From assembly GCA_946480915.1 (NCBI GenBank), contig CAMLLO010000002.1, positions 62,001-126,000 on the forward strand: a stretch of 64,000 nt of DNA, in the 5' to 3' direction. Under the pieces are notes generated by a model. It saw only the letters and a list, made by a program, of their open reading frames with translations. It searched no databases and was not told the DNA's origin. Positions 18,286-26,624 of the stretch are shown one piece after another. The stretch's first letter is position 1; each line of letters begins with the position of its first letter. This DNA comes from an uncultured Sphingobacteriaceae bacterium (lineage in GTDB: Bacteria > Bacteroidota > Bacteroidia > Sphingobacteriales > Sphingobacteriaceae). Both the position numbers and the translations under genes were made by a program.

Positions 18286-18296
18286 CGTACAATTGT

Positions 18297-18330
18297 TAAA
18301 AAAAGGCCGGTTATATAAAACAACCAGCCT
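18297..18330 (-). terminator. Terminator after the class II aldolase gene
   Basis: Read on the minus strand, a 9-base-pair stem with one U-G wobble (18322-18330 with 18304-18312) is followed by seven T. It lies between the convergent ThrE and aldolase genes. On the plus strand the wobble becomes a C-A mismatch and there is no T run. Confidence 0.65.
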
Positions 18331-18350
18331 GTGTATATAGGATTAATGAT

Positions 18351-19652
18351 TTACTCCTTTATGAATGCATGCCGTAACTCCTCTACCTGTTCGTTACTGA
18401 TAGGAACTAAATTCCCGATTGAGGCACACAACACTAAAGACTTCGCGCTAAATTCTGCCACTTCCAAATAATCAAAGGTTTGCAATAACTGATCGCCAGT
18501 AATCATTACACAAGCATTTTTAACAATTACCGCTGGATTGTGCCTGGCCACCAAATCGGGTATAATGGTTTCACTCTTAAAATGCGATCCAAAATCAAGA
18601 GAACTTACATCCTGTAAAAATATCCAGCTCTCCGGTATTGTACGAACGTTAAAAGCTACTCCAGTGACGGCAAAGGCCATCAGGTACGGTGATTGTGTAA
18701 GAATTATAGAATTAATCTCCGAGTGTTTTTTATAAATCTCCTGATGCAGATAGGTGGTTCGGCTTGGAATCTTTCCAGGTTCCCGTTCACCATCTCTGAT
18801 CTGTACTATGTCTTCGATCTTTAAATCCCAGCGGGGCACATCTGTTGGCGTTATCAGAAAATCATTTCCCCTCCAACGCGTTGAAACCGTCCCATAAGAA
18901 CTGATCATCAGGCCCTGCGTACATGCGCGATGGACAATATCGCAGATTTCGAGTCTTTTTTCCCGTTCGTCAGAGGAATAACTTACCTCTTTCATTTCTG
19001 GCAAAGGCTCGGGTACCTGCGATTCAAAAGCATCAATTTGCTCGTCGCTAAGATATTGAGGAGATCCTACAGCATTGCCATACAGAATTGTCCGGGCGCA
19101 AAACTCAAGTGTTTCAAAACGCTCGAAGGTATCCATCAAATCAGAACCACCCACCACTGTGCCGTGATTCTCCATAATGACTGCTTTAAAGCCCTTAGTA
19201 AATTCTATCGCAATTTTCGCTCCCAGCGCCTGGCTTCCGGGCAACTCGTATTCTGCATATCCAACCGGACCGCATATGCGTCTGGCTTGAGTTATTATAT
19301 TAGTATTGGGAGTTGTACGAACGATGCTAAAGGAAACCAATGCCGGAGGATGAGCATGAATAATCGCTTTTATATCTGGACGAATCTTGTAGATAGCGTT
19401 ATGAAAAGGAAACTCTGAGGATGGTTTATGACAGCCGTCGACACTGCCATCTTTTTTTACACAAACAATATCTGATGGCTTAAGCATGCCTTTATCAACT
19501 GCAGAGGGCGAGATCCAGATATCACCATTATCATCGATTATTGAAATATTGCCTCCGGATGTAGTTGTTAAACCTCGTCGGTAGATTCTGCTCATTACAA
19601 GGGCGATCTGATCTCTTGGGTGCATTAGGCGCGTGTTAAGAATCTCATTCAT
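18351..19652 (-). CDS. Tandem class II aldolase/adducin-like protein
   Basis: A 433-residue protein made of two class II aldolase domains. The first (about residues 10-205) is complete: TTSGGNISI, a catalytic-type glutamate in SSEFPFH (E80), the zinc histidines in HAHPP (H99, H101), and a third in ENHGTVVGG. The second (about 225-430) has lost the metal ligands: HAHPP is replaced by TQSPY, and the ENHG position reads KNACVMITG. It may act as a dimer-like structural half. The family includes fuculose- and ribulose-phosphate aldolases and epimerases; the substrate is unknown. A perfect FNR-type palindrome lies 66 bases upstream of the ATG, suggesting oxygen-linked control. Confidence 0.88.
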   Translation of the reverse strand: MNEILNTRLMHPRDQIALVMSRIYRRGLTTTSGGNISIIDDNGDIWISPSAVDKGMLKPSDIVCVKKDGSVDGCHKPSSEFPFHNAIYKIRPDIKAIIHAHPPALVSFSIVRTTPNTNIITQARRICGPVGYAEYELPGSQALGAKIAIEFTKGFKAVIMENHGTVVGGSDLMDTFERFETLEFCARTILYGNAVGSPQYLSDEQIDAFESQVPEPLPEMKEVSYSSDEREKRLEICDIVHRACTQGLMISSYGTVSTRWRGNDFLITPTDVPRWDLKIEDIVQIRDGEREPGKIPSRTTYLHQEIYKKHSEINSIILTQSPYLMAFAVTGVAFNVRTIPESWIFLQDVSSLDFGSHFKSETIIPDLVARHNPAVIVKNACVMITGDQLLQTFDYLEVAEFSAKSLVLCASIGNLVPISNEQVEELRHAFIKE

Positions 19653-19712
19653 TTCGCAAAACTTTTATGTTTTAATTCAAACAAAGGATGTAATTATTCT
19701 GAGACTTCCAAA

Positions 19713-19724
19713 TGATTAGCATCA
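19713..19724. promoter_or_regulatory. FNR-type operator TGAT-N4-ATCA (aldolase side)
   Basis: TGATTAGCATCA is a perfect TGAT-N4-ATCA palindrome. Its centre lies about 66 bases before the ATG of the tandem aldolase. It fits the E-T-I-S-R recognition helix of the regulator coded at 26621. Confidence 0.6.
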
Positions 19725-19800
19725 CGTTATAAAGCGATTTATATCTTGCCAACAACACTTTATGAAACAGGATAGCATCTGATACAATTAATCAGCCGCG

Positions 19801-19812
19801 TGATTAACATCA
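19801..19812. promoter_or_regulatory. FNR-type operator TGAT-N4-ATCA (coiled-coil gene side)
   Basis: TGATTAACATCA is a second perfect palindrome in the same 233-base divergent intergenic region. Its centre lies about 80 bases before the ATG at 19886. A near -7 box (TATTTTG) follows at about 19815. Confidence 0.6.
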
Positions 19813-19885
19813 TTTATTTTGATAATTGCAATCATCTCAGCCGTCGTTCTAATACAATAATTTCATCCTTTAATCGAAAAAAGAA

Positions 19886-20337
19886 ATGGAAACCAAAATA
19901 TATTCGTCTGCAGGCTTTTTGCATGCCTGTAGTGCCGAAGAATTGTATGTTATAACCAGACATTGGTTATCCGATATTATTTTTTTTGAACAGGAGATAA
20001 ATTTTTTCCAATCCTTAGTTCAGAATTATTTTCTTCCTTCCGGGGAGAGAGGTTTTGAAAAACTCCTACTTTATTATCCAGAAACATATCGCCAATGTCG
20101 GAAAACGGAAAGATGTTTTAAAAGACAGTCTTAATGCATCAAAATGAATTAAGTGCTATATTAGATAAAGACAATGCGGCAAAACACGATTCGTATAATC
20201 TTATACAATCGCAGATTGAAGCAGAATTATTTGATTTTATCAAGACCTACAGAAGCGTTAAACGGGAGCTGTTTAAAGCAAGTGAATATATTTGTAGAAC
20301 AAAATCAGAAAAGAGGATCTTCCTAACTCATCATTAA
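19886..20337 (+). pseudogene. Frameshifted coiled-coil protein, paralogue of the gene at 24839-25270
   Basis: Three reading frames together resemble the intact 143-residue protein coded at 24839-25270. The first (from 19886) contains ELYVITRHWLSDIIFFEQ, matching ELYLISKHWISDLEFFTR in the paralogue. The middle (about 20043-20144, another frame) reads as a lysine-rich helix. The last (from about 20134) has FIKTYRSVKRELFKASEYI, matching LLQIFKSVKQRVFKLTSERI. Two frame changes, near 20041-20060 and near 20134, are therefore needed, so the gene is broken unless the assembly has errors. The function is unknown. It retains an FNR-type operator upstream. Confidence 0.7.
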
Positions 20338-20339
20338 AC

Positions 20340-20747
20340 ATGAAAAAAATACTTTATTGTGGATTAATTGTAGGCATAAGTCTGTTTATTATCAGCTATG
20401 GAGGCTTATTTCTTGCAATCCGCTTTGTTCCTGAGCTGTTTGTAGTTTACAATAATCCACTATTCAATTCTGACGGAAGCAGGGATATTCTGTTTTATTT
20501 GCATGCCTTTATTATAAGCTTTGCCCTATCATGGTTCTGGGAGAGGTTCAAAACTCTTTTTTCAGGTCCATTTCTCCTCAGAGGTGTTGAGTTTGGGTTT
20601 GTTTACGCAATTGTCGCTTTATTACCTGTCATGTGGATTACCTTTAGCTCCTTAGATATTACCATTGTGATAGTTTTGAGCTGGTTTATTTACGGTTTTT
20701 TACAGGCGCTTGTCGCCGGAGTTATGTTTGCCAAGATAAATCCATAA
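20340..20747 (+). CDS. Small membrane protein of unknown function
   Basis: A 135-residue protein with about four predicted membrane helices (residues about 5-28, 52-68, 80-105 and 109-130) and no catalytic motif that I recognise. It begins 2 bases after the broken coiled-coil gene and so was probably cotranscribed with it, behind the FNR-type operator at 19801. I cannot assign a family. Context suggests a membrane protein made under low oxygen. Confidence 0.65.
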   Translation: MKKILYCGLIVGISLFIISYGGLFLAIRFVPELFVVYNNPLFNSDGSRDILFYLHAFIISFALSWFWERFKTLFSGPFLLRGVEFGFVYAIVALLPVMWITFSSLDITIVIVLSWFIYGFLQALVAGVMFAKINP

Positions 20748-20898
20748 TCGTTGAAAGCCATGTTGGTGCGAGTTCAAAAACCTACCTGGTTCTTAAGCCA
20801 TCAAGACTCATTCGGATCTATAATAGATCTTTGCGCATTTGTCGGATATGCAGATTTGAAGTAAGAGAAAAGCCGATTCTGCTACCAGCTTGTTATGA

Positions 20899-21504
20899 CT
20901 AATCTACCACCTTCATTCTCAAGTTAAATACCACGTTTAACTCATTGTTAGTTTGAATCATTCCCCCAATCTTTCGCGGAGGAATAATATTAAAATCAGA
21001 GAAATTTATTTGGCGAGTTCCGATCAGATTTACTACTTTTTCGCCTCCTGATAAAAACTTATAATCCACTTCTAAACGTCGCGTTACTCCAGCTAATTCA
21101 ATGGCCACTATCCCTTTTATCAAATCAGGTTTAAGATCCAGGTCAGGATACCGATTCAAATTTATAAACCTTATTGTCAGCTTTGGAAACTCTTTTGCCT
21201 TTAATGTTTTCCTCAAATCGCTTGTCATAATCGGATGATGGCAGTCAAAATTCCGGACATCCAGTATCAAAGAACCACTTATTGGAAAAGTTTCTTTATT
21301 TGCGTACTTATAAAGATATAAAGTGTCTGGATTCGCATAATTTGCTATTAGGCAAGTAAATTTATTAACATTGGTACTGCCATCAACTCTCAAAGAGCCA
21401 CCCTTCATAATAACCCATTTCGTTATTTGAGGCTTATTCATCTGACTATTGAAAGCAGAAAACAAAATAAGCATAAGAAGCAAAAGAGTTTTCTGAGGAA
21501 GCAT
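20899..21504 (-). CDS. YceI-like exported protein (divergent)
   Basis: A 201-residue protein with a hydrophobic signal (about residues 5-20) and the core pattern of YceI lipocalin-like barrels: WVIMKGGSLRVDGSTNVNKFTC near the N-terminus, then SLILDVRNFDC, DLRKTLKAKEFPKLTIRF, and a final INFSDFNI..P. YceI proteins bind polyisoprenoids or other amphiphiles in the periplasm, and some are induced by acid or osmotic stress. The ATG at 21504 is chosen over the TTG two codons upstream. It is more divergent than the second YceI at 22934 and follows the porin gene, separated by a strong terminator. Confidence 0.75.
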   Translation of the reverse strand: MLPQKTLLLLMLILFSAFNSQMNKPQITKWVIMKGGSLRVDGSTNVNKFTCLIANYANPDTLYLYKYANKETFPISGSLILDVRNFDCHHPIMTSDLRKTLKAKEFPKLTIRFINLNRYPDLDLKPDLIKGIVAIELAGVTRRLEVDYKFLSGGEKVVNLIGTRQINFSDFNIIPPRKIGGMIQTNNELNVVFNLRMKVVD

Positions 21505-21525
21505 ATGCAATATCTTAATTTACAC

Positions 21526-21565
21526 AAAAAAAGCAGGCCGACCCAGACCGACCTGCTTTTTTTTT
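21526..21565 (-). terminator. Terminator between the porin and the YceI-like gene
   Basis: A 12-base-pair stem (21526-21537 with 21552-21563) and a 14-base loop, flanked by long A and T runs on both sides. It is 12 bases beyond the stop of the porin gene. Confidence 0.85.
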
Positions 21566-21576
21566 GAAATATTTGA

Positions 21577-22893
21577 TTAAAAACCTACAACAGCTTGTAT
21601 TACGTATCCTTTAAATTCACCTCCATTGCGGTAGTCGGCGGCAGGTAAATTTTTGTATTGTTGTTTAACATATTCGCCTTTTAACAATATGTTATCAGTT
21701 AAGAACCATCCTGCGCTAAAAGCTATACGATCAACTTTTACATCCTGGGTATAAGTAATTGGAGCCGTTCCTGCTATGTTCATTGGCCTGTATTCTAAGA
21801 CATTGTACCTTGCACCTACAAAGAAATTCTCTGCAGCGCCAATTCTATAAACACCGTCAATCGCATATTGAGTTGCTTTTCTATCCTTTGCTTCAGTTTT
21901 AGTTCTTCCGTTTGCAACTTCATAAGTTCCGAAAAGCTCCAGGCCGTAAGCCTTAGCAAATCCATTTACCTGAACAGCGTCTACACGTTTGCTAAATCCC
22001 GGACTAACACGGCCAGATGTGAACTGATCAGTAGATTTACTTCCAGCTTTCTCCAAAACCATGAAGTAATTAGAACCGGTACGGTCGCCCGCATAAAGAG
22101 TGTTACCACCAGAGCTTTTATTTCCATAATAAGATCCAGAAAGGCGGACACGAACATCCTCAGTTAATTGTTTATCGAAGCCGGCTTTTAGATAAATCGC
22201 AGGTGACTTATGAATATCATTATCCTGAGCAGTTGCTATAAGGCTATCAATATTACCTTTTACCATACCGTTAGTAATTCCAACTAAACCAAAGAACCCA
22301 CTTGCCCTAACTAAAACCTCACCGCCAATTTCAGTTGTAAATGCATCCATTATATAGTTTTCGGCAAAAGGATTGTAGAGGGTGTGCCCACCATCAGATC
22401 TACGGAAATGCTGATCGCCGTAATTAATTTCCATGTGTCCGACTTTAATAGTTGTAAACTTCATGATATCATCCCATATCTGACCTTTGAAGGGAAGTTT
22501 ATCAAATTGAATATAACCGCCTTTAACCCATGTTTCGTTATGGTGACGAGATGATAAATAGCTGGTTAAATTTAAACGAATTCCTTCTGCCAATTGTACA
22601 TCCATGAACAAATTAGCGTTCGCAGTATTGAAGCCAGGAGTCATTTTGTATAAACCGCCTGACGTGTTTTCGTGCTTTAAGCCCTGAAATGATTGAGTAA
22701 AACCTGCACCCCATTTAATTTTGATATTCTCGAACGCTGCATTCGTGTCTTTTGCAGCTTCGAACACATTGATACCACTTTTATCGTAAGGTCTAAGATT
22801 TGAAACCTCGGTTTGTGCTTGTAGTGCAACCGGACTTACCAGTATTAAGGCAAGGGCAGCAGTTTTAAAAATGTTAGATAATTGAGTTTTCAT
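21577..22893 (-). CDS. Outer-membrane beta-barrel (porin-like) protein
   Basis: A 438-residue protein with a clear signal peptide (about residues 1-26, ending LQAQ) and alternating amphipathic beta-strands to the end, finishing in a C-terminal phenylalanine (QAVVGF) as expected for outer-membrane barrels. A family-specific segment reads KVGHMEINYGDQHFRRSDGG (about 150-170). It looks like a 16-18-strand porin, but no substrate-specific motif is visible. Its neighbours on both sides are YceI proteins on the same strand. Confidence 0.8.
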   Translation of the reverse strand: MKTQLSNIFKTAALALILVSPVALQAQTEVSNLRPYDKSGINVFEAAKDTNAAFENIKIKWGAGFTQSFQGLKHENTSGGLYKMTPGFNTANANLFMDVQLAEGIRLNLTSYLSSRHHNETWVKGGYIQFDKLPFKGQIWDDIMKFTTIKVGHMEINYGDQHFRRSDGGHTLYNPFAENYIMDAFTTEIGGEVLVRASGFFGLVGITNGMVKGNIDSLIATAQDNDIHKSPAIYLKAGFDKQLTEDVRVRLSGSYYGNKSSGGNTLYAGDRTGSNYFMVLEKAGSKSTDQFTSGRVSPGFSKRVDAVQVNGFAKAYGLELFGTYEVANGRTKTEAKDRKATQYAIDGVYRIGAAENFFVGARYNVLEYRPMNIAGTAPITYTQDVKVDRIAFSAGWFLTDNILLKGEYVKQQYKNLPAADYRNGGEFKGYVIQAVVGF

Positions 22894-22933
22894 GTTTTTA
22901 ATTATTATTAGTGAATATTTAATGATTAGGTTG

Positions 22934-23542
22934 TTATTTCTTTAGCTTTAATACAATATCAACAGTAACTTCATTGGCAACTTTTAATGCCCCCATCATA
23001 AAAGTTGGAGCTTTAATGTTGAAATCGGTCATTTTGATGGCTTTTGAACCTTTACAAATAAGTTCATCGCCGTCAATAGTATAATTTGTTTGGAGGGTAA
23101 CTGTCTTCGTTACTCCAGCTATACTTAAATTCCCTGTCGCTTTGATTACCTTTTGCTGCGGTACAACAGTGGCATCTATTAATTTGAAAGTGATCTTATT
23201 ATACTGTTCTGCTTTTAGTGCTTTATGAGCTCTCGTGGTTAGTAAATCTTCTTTACCCTTTAAATTAGCAACCGGAAGTGAAAAATTCAGAGAAGAAACA
23301 TCTGCCAGCTCATCACCTTTTAGAGTAAAGGTTCCATCACAACTGAAGGCGTTTGCAGTCATTATCCAGTCGTGAATGTTTGATGTTCCGTTTACCTTAA
23401 TAACAGAGCCGGAAGCGACCTTAAAGGGAGTTTGGGCCTGGACTGTTGATGTAAGAGCATTGAAGCTTAGTGCTAATATCAGGGTAAAAAGCTGACCTGC
23501 ACGATTTCTTAATTTACTGGCATTGACATTTAAAACTTTCAT
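22934..23542 (-). CDS. YceI family protein
   Basis: A 202-residue periplasmic protein with a signal peptide (about 15-37, ending VQAQ). The YceI barrel shows FKVASGSVIKVNGTSNIHDW, LNFSLPVANLKGKEDLLTTRAHKALKAE, ITFKL, LSIAGVTKTVTL and a final IKMTDFNIKAPT. YceI proteins carry hydrophobic ligands in a long tunnel. The gene heads a block followed by the porin gene. An exact TAnnTTTG box lies on the minus strand at 23578-23585, about 35 bases upstream of the ATG. Confidence 0.92.
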   Translation of the reverse strand: MKVLNVNASKLRNRAGQLFTLILALSFNALTSTVQAQTPFKVASGSVIKVNGTSNIHDWIMTANAFSCDGTFTLKGDELADVSSLNFSLPVANLKGKEDLLTTRAHKALKAEQYNKITFKLIDATVVPQQKVIKATGNLSIAGVTKTVTLQTNYTIDGDELICKGSKAIKMTDFNIKAPTFMMGALKVANEVTVDIVLKLKK

Positions 23543-23577
23543 AATATTTCATTTTGATTAGTGTATTTTCTTTAGCA

Positions 23578-23585
23578 CAAATCTA
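23578..23585 (-). promoter_or_regulatory. -7 promoter box of the YceI gene
   Basis: TAGATTTG on the minus strand is an exact match to TAnnTTTG, about 36 bases before the YceI start codon. No -33 element is visible. Confidence 0.5.
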
Positions 23586-23724
23586 TCCTTGACGCTGAGC
23601 ATATTGAATGATGTGGCGGGTTAAAAAAAATGATCTTAAACACTATTTTGAAGAAAAAATCAGAGCGAAAGCCAGCGTTAAAAAGAAATCAAATAAAGCG
23701 TCTGCATACAGAGCAATAAAACAA

Positions 23725-23760
23725 AAAGGAGATAAAAAGCTGCGAAGCCATCTCTCCTTT
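23725..23760 (-). terminator. Terminator after the universal stress protein gene
   Basis: An 8-base-pair stem (23753-23760 with 23725-23732) with a shorter inner stem in the loop. On the minus strand it is followed by a T-rich tail (TTTTTGTTTTATT). It lies just beyond the stop of the stress protein gene at 23794. Confidence 0.6.
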
Positions 23761-23793
23761 ATTAATTCTTTTCAGGTATGTGAACAGTAATTC

Positions 23794-24723
23794 CTATCGT
23801 GAATCATCCGGTTCGTAGCAATAATGATCAAGCTGTTCGTTAGAGAGATCGGCCACGTCTACGCTAAAATGGTTAGGAAGCACCAGTATGGGTATTTTAG
23901 AATTGTTTGCCATTTGCTTACTAACACTTGAATGGAACAATCCTTCAAAAAAGCCATATTGTTTATGAACAAGAGTCAATAAATCCGCTTTCCCCGAACC
24001 GGTGATCTGTAGCAATTCTTTCGAAATATTGGCGCCCTTAATATTTTTATATAAAATCTTAGGATGATCAGGAGGTAGTGACTCATAAACAGAATGTTTG
24101 ACAACTTTTTCCGAATCAATATCTGGTAAACCATAAGGAGAAATATGACTCACTAAAATTTCAGAGTCGCAGGCAACTGCAATTTCGCTCAGATACTTTA
24201 GAACTTTTGAATCGCTAAAGGTCAGGTCTGTGGCATAGGTTATTAAGCGAATTCCATTAAACTTCAAGCTTTCGGGCACCAGCAAAACCGGACATTTGAT
24301 ATTATCCAACACATCATGTGTATGGCTGCCAAATAGAAACCGTGATAAGCCGTTGGACTTATGAGAACCCATCATCACCAGATCAACACCCTTGTCCTTT
24401 ATAATATCTGAAACAACAACAGATAATTTCCCAAAATCGCTAATGCATGATATCCTCGGCTTAAATCCTGAAGCAGATTCTGCCGGAATACTTTCTTTCA
24501 TCCGCCTGGCGATCTCTTTCAGGTCAGCCAGACTTTCTTGCTTAAGAGCAAGATGATCTGCAATCGGCCAGGCAATTTGTTCTGCCATTGGCGCACTTTC
24601 TATAATTTCCAGAGCATTGCAAAGCAAAATATTAGCTTTTAGTTTCAAAGCCATTTGCAGTGCATATTCGGAAGCGGAATGAGCTCGTGTTGAAAAGTCG
24701 GTTAATAAAAGGATAGTTTTCAT
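23794..24723 (-). CDS. Tandem universal stress protein
   Basis: A 309-residue protein with two UspA domains (about residues 1-155 and 158-300). The first has the ATP-binding type motif MGSHKSNGLSRFLFGSHTHDVLDNIKCPVLLVPE, close to G-2x-G-9x-G(S). The second is degenerate (VHKQYGFFEGLFHSSVSKQMANNSKIPILVLP). Such tandem proteins are often induced at low oxygen, as in DosR or FNR regulons. Here a one-mismatch FNR-type palindrome lies about 60 bases upstream, and the FixL-like kinase operon lies 0.7 kb away. Confidence 0.93.
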   Translation of the reverse strand: MKTILLLTDFSTRAHSASEYALQMALKLKANILLCNALEIIESAPMAEQIAWPIADHLALKQESLADLKEIARRMKESIPAESASGFKPRISCISDFGKLSVVVSDIIKDKGVDLVMMGSHKSNGLSRFLFGSHTHDVLDNIKCPVLLVPESLKFNGIRLITYATDLTFSDSKVLKYLSEIAVACDSEILVSHISPYGLPDIDSEKVVKHSVYESLPPDHPKILYKNIKGANISKELLQITGSGKADLLTLVHKQYGFFEGLFHSSVSKQMANNSKIPILVLPNHFSVDVADLSNEQLDHYCYEPDDSR

Positions 24724-24777
24724 AACATCGAATTATTTTATGTACGTAAAAATCATTTATAATACATTAAATTACAA

Positions 24778-24789
24778 TGACTTAAATCA
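24778..24789. promoter_or_regulatory. Imperfect FNR-type operator upstream of the stress protein gene
   Basis: TGACTTAAATCA differs from TGAT-N4-ATCA at one base. Its centre is about 60 bases from the ATG of the universal stress protein, a similar placement to the perfect sites nearby. Confidence 0.4.
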
Positions 24790-24838
24790 CAATAACCAAT
24801 AACGTATCCACTCTCTCATAACATCTTCCGCTCCACAA

Positions 24839-25270
24839 CTAACTTGTTTGTTTTGAATTAATAGCCTTTATTCTTTCAGAAGTTAGTTTGAAAACACGTT
24901 GTTTTACTGACTTAAATATTTGAAGAAGAGCACCAATCTCGCGTTCAAGAAGGGAGTGAGTTTCTATGAGATTAAGCTCATAGTTGTGGTTAGCATTACT
25001 TATAAGTGGCTCAAGTAATGCAAGATAATTTGATACCTTTCTTTTGATCTCGGCATTTTGAGTTTGAAGATTTAACACATTCAGCTTCAGCTCAAGTAAG
25101 TTTTCACTTATTTCGTGCTTTTTCGATTGAGCCCAACATCTCTCAACCAGCTTCTGTAAGAAACTTAAATCCCTGGTAAAAAACTCTAAATCAGAAATCC
25201 AATGTTTGCTGATTAGATAAAGTTCCTGCAATTCTGCATTAAGCTGATTTTCTTCTATCACAGTTGTCAT
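24839..25270 (-). CDS. Coiled-coil protein of unknown function (intact paralogue of 19886-20337)
   Basis: A 143-residue, highly helical cytoplasmic protein without a recognised domain. Residues 14-45 (ELYLISKHWISDLEFFTRDLSFLQKLVE) and 100-135 (LLQIFKSVKQRVFKLTSER) are conserved with the broken copy at 19886, which marks them as functional segments. It is divergent from the FixL-like kinase gene, and a perfect FNR-type palindrome lies between them. I infer a role in low-oxygen or stress physiology from location only. Confidence 0.75.
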   Translation of the reverse strand: MTTVIEENQLNAELQELYLISKHWISDLEFFTRDLSFLQKLVERCWAQSKKHEISENLLELKLNVLNLQTQNAEIKRKVSNYLALLEPLISNANHNYELNLIETHSLLEREIGALLQIFKSVKQRVFKLTSERIKAINSKQTS

Positions 25271-25344
25271 GACGCTTTGTATTTATATCATCAAAATTCA
25301 TCGTTAATTACCGCGACTCCGATGACACCTGTCAATTTATTCTA

Positions 25345-25356
25345 TGATCTTTATCA
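25345..25356. promoter_or_regulatory. FNR-type operator between the coiled-coil gene and the FixL-like kinase
   Basis: TGATCTTTATCA is a perfect TGAT-N4-ATCA palindrome. Its centre is about 37 bases upstream of the -7 box TATATTTG of the kinase operon, whose second gene codes the matching FNR-type output domain. This implies autoregulation. It lies about 80 bases from the ATG of the divergent gene and could serve both. Confidence 0.65.
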
Positions 25357-25386
25357 GTTTTAGGTAATTTAAAACCAATCTTAATT

Positions 25387-25394
25387 TATATTTG
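25387..25394 (+). promoter_or_regulatory. -7 promoter box of the FixL-like kinase operon
   Basis: TATATTTG is an exact TAnnTTTG match. The usual -33 TTTG is missing at 18-20 bases upstream, as expected for an activator-dependent promoter. Confidence 0.55.
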
Positions 25395-25436
25395 CTTTAA
25401 TCGCATTGTAAATGAAAGTTATGTTTGTAAAAGTTA

Positions 25437-26624
25437 ATGGATAAGTCAAAACTGCTGAACGCAATAATCGAATCCGCAATTGATGGCATAATAACTATCG
25501 ATTCGCGGGGGATAATTGAAACGATGAATCCTGCTGCCTTAACTCTGTTTGGGTATCAGGAGATAGAAGTGAAAGGGGAAAATATTTCTGTACTGATGCC
25601 CGAGCCTTACAAAAGTGCTCACGATGGATACATACACAGATATCAGAGCACAGGAGAAAGGCGTATCATCGGCATAGGCAGGGAAGTTTTAGGCCTACGA
25701 AAAGATGGCTCAACTTTTCCTTTTCGGCTTGCTGTGAGTGAGGTTGAGTACGAAGACAGAAAAATATTTACAGGTTTTGTTCACGATCTTTCTAAAGAAA
25801 AGGAAGCAGAAGAAAGGTTGAAGAAATATACCGAGGAGCTGGAAGAAAAAGTAAAAAACAGAACTCAAAACTTAGAACATCTTATTGTTGAATTAGAAAA
25901 AGCCAGAGATGAGGCTAGCCATTCTTTAGAAAAAGAAAAGGAACTTAATCAGCTTAAAACAAGGTTTGTTTCGATGGCCTCACACGAGTTCAGAACCCCG
26001 TTAAGCTCAGTTCAGTTGTCGGCCTCCCTAATTGAAAAGTACCTGCAAAAAGCAGATTCAGGCAATATTTTAAAACATACCGGTAAAATAAAAAATTCTG
26101 TAGGCCATCTTACCGGTATTTTAAACGACTTTTTATCCCTCGAAAAACTGGAAGCGGGAAAAACACAGGTACAATTTCAGGAATTTGATCTGGTTAAATT
26201 TTCTGAAGACATAGTTGAAGAGATGCAGTTAATTTCTAAGCAGAATCAACACATTGTTTATCAGCATACCGGGGCTACAAGCCAGGTTTTTCTAGATCCG
26301 GCCTTACTAAAAAGCGCTGCTATAAATCTTGTTTCAAATGCCATAAAGTATTCAGGAGAAAACACTTTTATTGAGTTTAACTCGGAGGTGACTGAAAACG
26401 AAGTATACATCACTGTAAAAGACAATGGAATAGGTATTCCTCTTGAAGAACAGAAAAACCTTTTCGAACCCTTTTTCAGGGCCCATAACACCGGAAATAT
26501 CCCGGGAACGGGCTTAGGATTAAATATTGTAAAAAGATATGTTGAAATGATGGGTGGAGAAGTAATTTGCCAAAGCGCCCAAAATAAGGGAACAACAATT
26601 TCTTTAATTTTTAAAATAGAATGA
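25437..26624 (+). CDS. FixL-like PAS sensor histidine kinase
   Basis: A 395-residue soluble kinase. The PAS domain (residues 5-125) follows the heme-binding PAS of FixL closely: LMPEPYKSAHDGYIHRYQ, then IIGIGREVLGLRKDGSTFPF. By alignment from memory, H62 corresponds to the heme-ligating histidine of FixL (H200 in Bradyrhizobium), and R68 and R82 to R206 and R220, which sense bound oxygen. A coiled coil (125-172), HisKA with H183 (SMASHEFRTP) and HATPase (N-box NLVSNAIKYS, G-boxes DNGIGIP and GTGLGLNIV) follow. There is no membrane segment. The stop overlaps the next gene by 4 bases. It probably phosphorylates the regulator at 26621 in response to oxygen or another gas. Confidence 0.9.
   Translation: MDKSKLLNAIIESAIDGIITIDSRGIIETMNPAALTLFGYQEIEVKGENISVLMPEPYKSAHDGYIHRYQSTGERRIIGIGREVLGLRKDGSTFPFRLAVSEVEYEDRKIFTGFVHDLSKEKEAEERLKKYTEELEEKVKNRTQNLEHLIVELEKARDEASHSLEKEKELNQLKTRFVSMASHEFRTPLSSVQLSASLIEKYLQKADSGNILKHTGKIKNSVGHLTGILNDFLSLEKLEAGKTQVQFQEFDLVKFSEDIVEEMQLISKQNQHIVYQHTGATSQVFLDPALLKSAAINLVSNAIKYSGENTFIEFNSEVTENEVYITVKDNGIGIPLEEQKNLFEPFFRAHNTGNIPGTGLGLNIVKRYVEMMGGEVICQSAQNKGTTISLIFKIE

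Noticed and set aside
20760..20800. T-loop-like GTTCAAAAACC as a possible tRNA
   Set aside because: No acceptor, D-arm or anticodon-arm pairing could be found around it.
23608..23790. 60-codon lysine-rich open frame between the YceI and stress protein genes
   Set aside because: It overlaps the terminator hairpin of the stress protein gene, has no recognisable similarity or ribosome-binding site, and its composition follows the A-rich local DNA.
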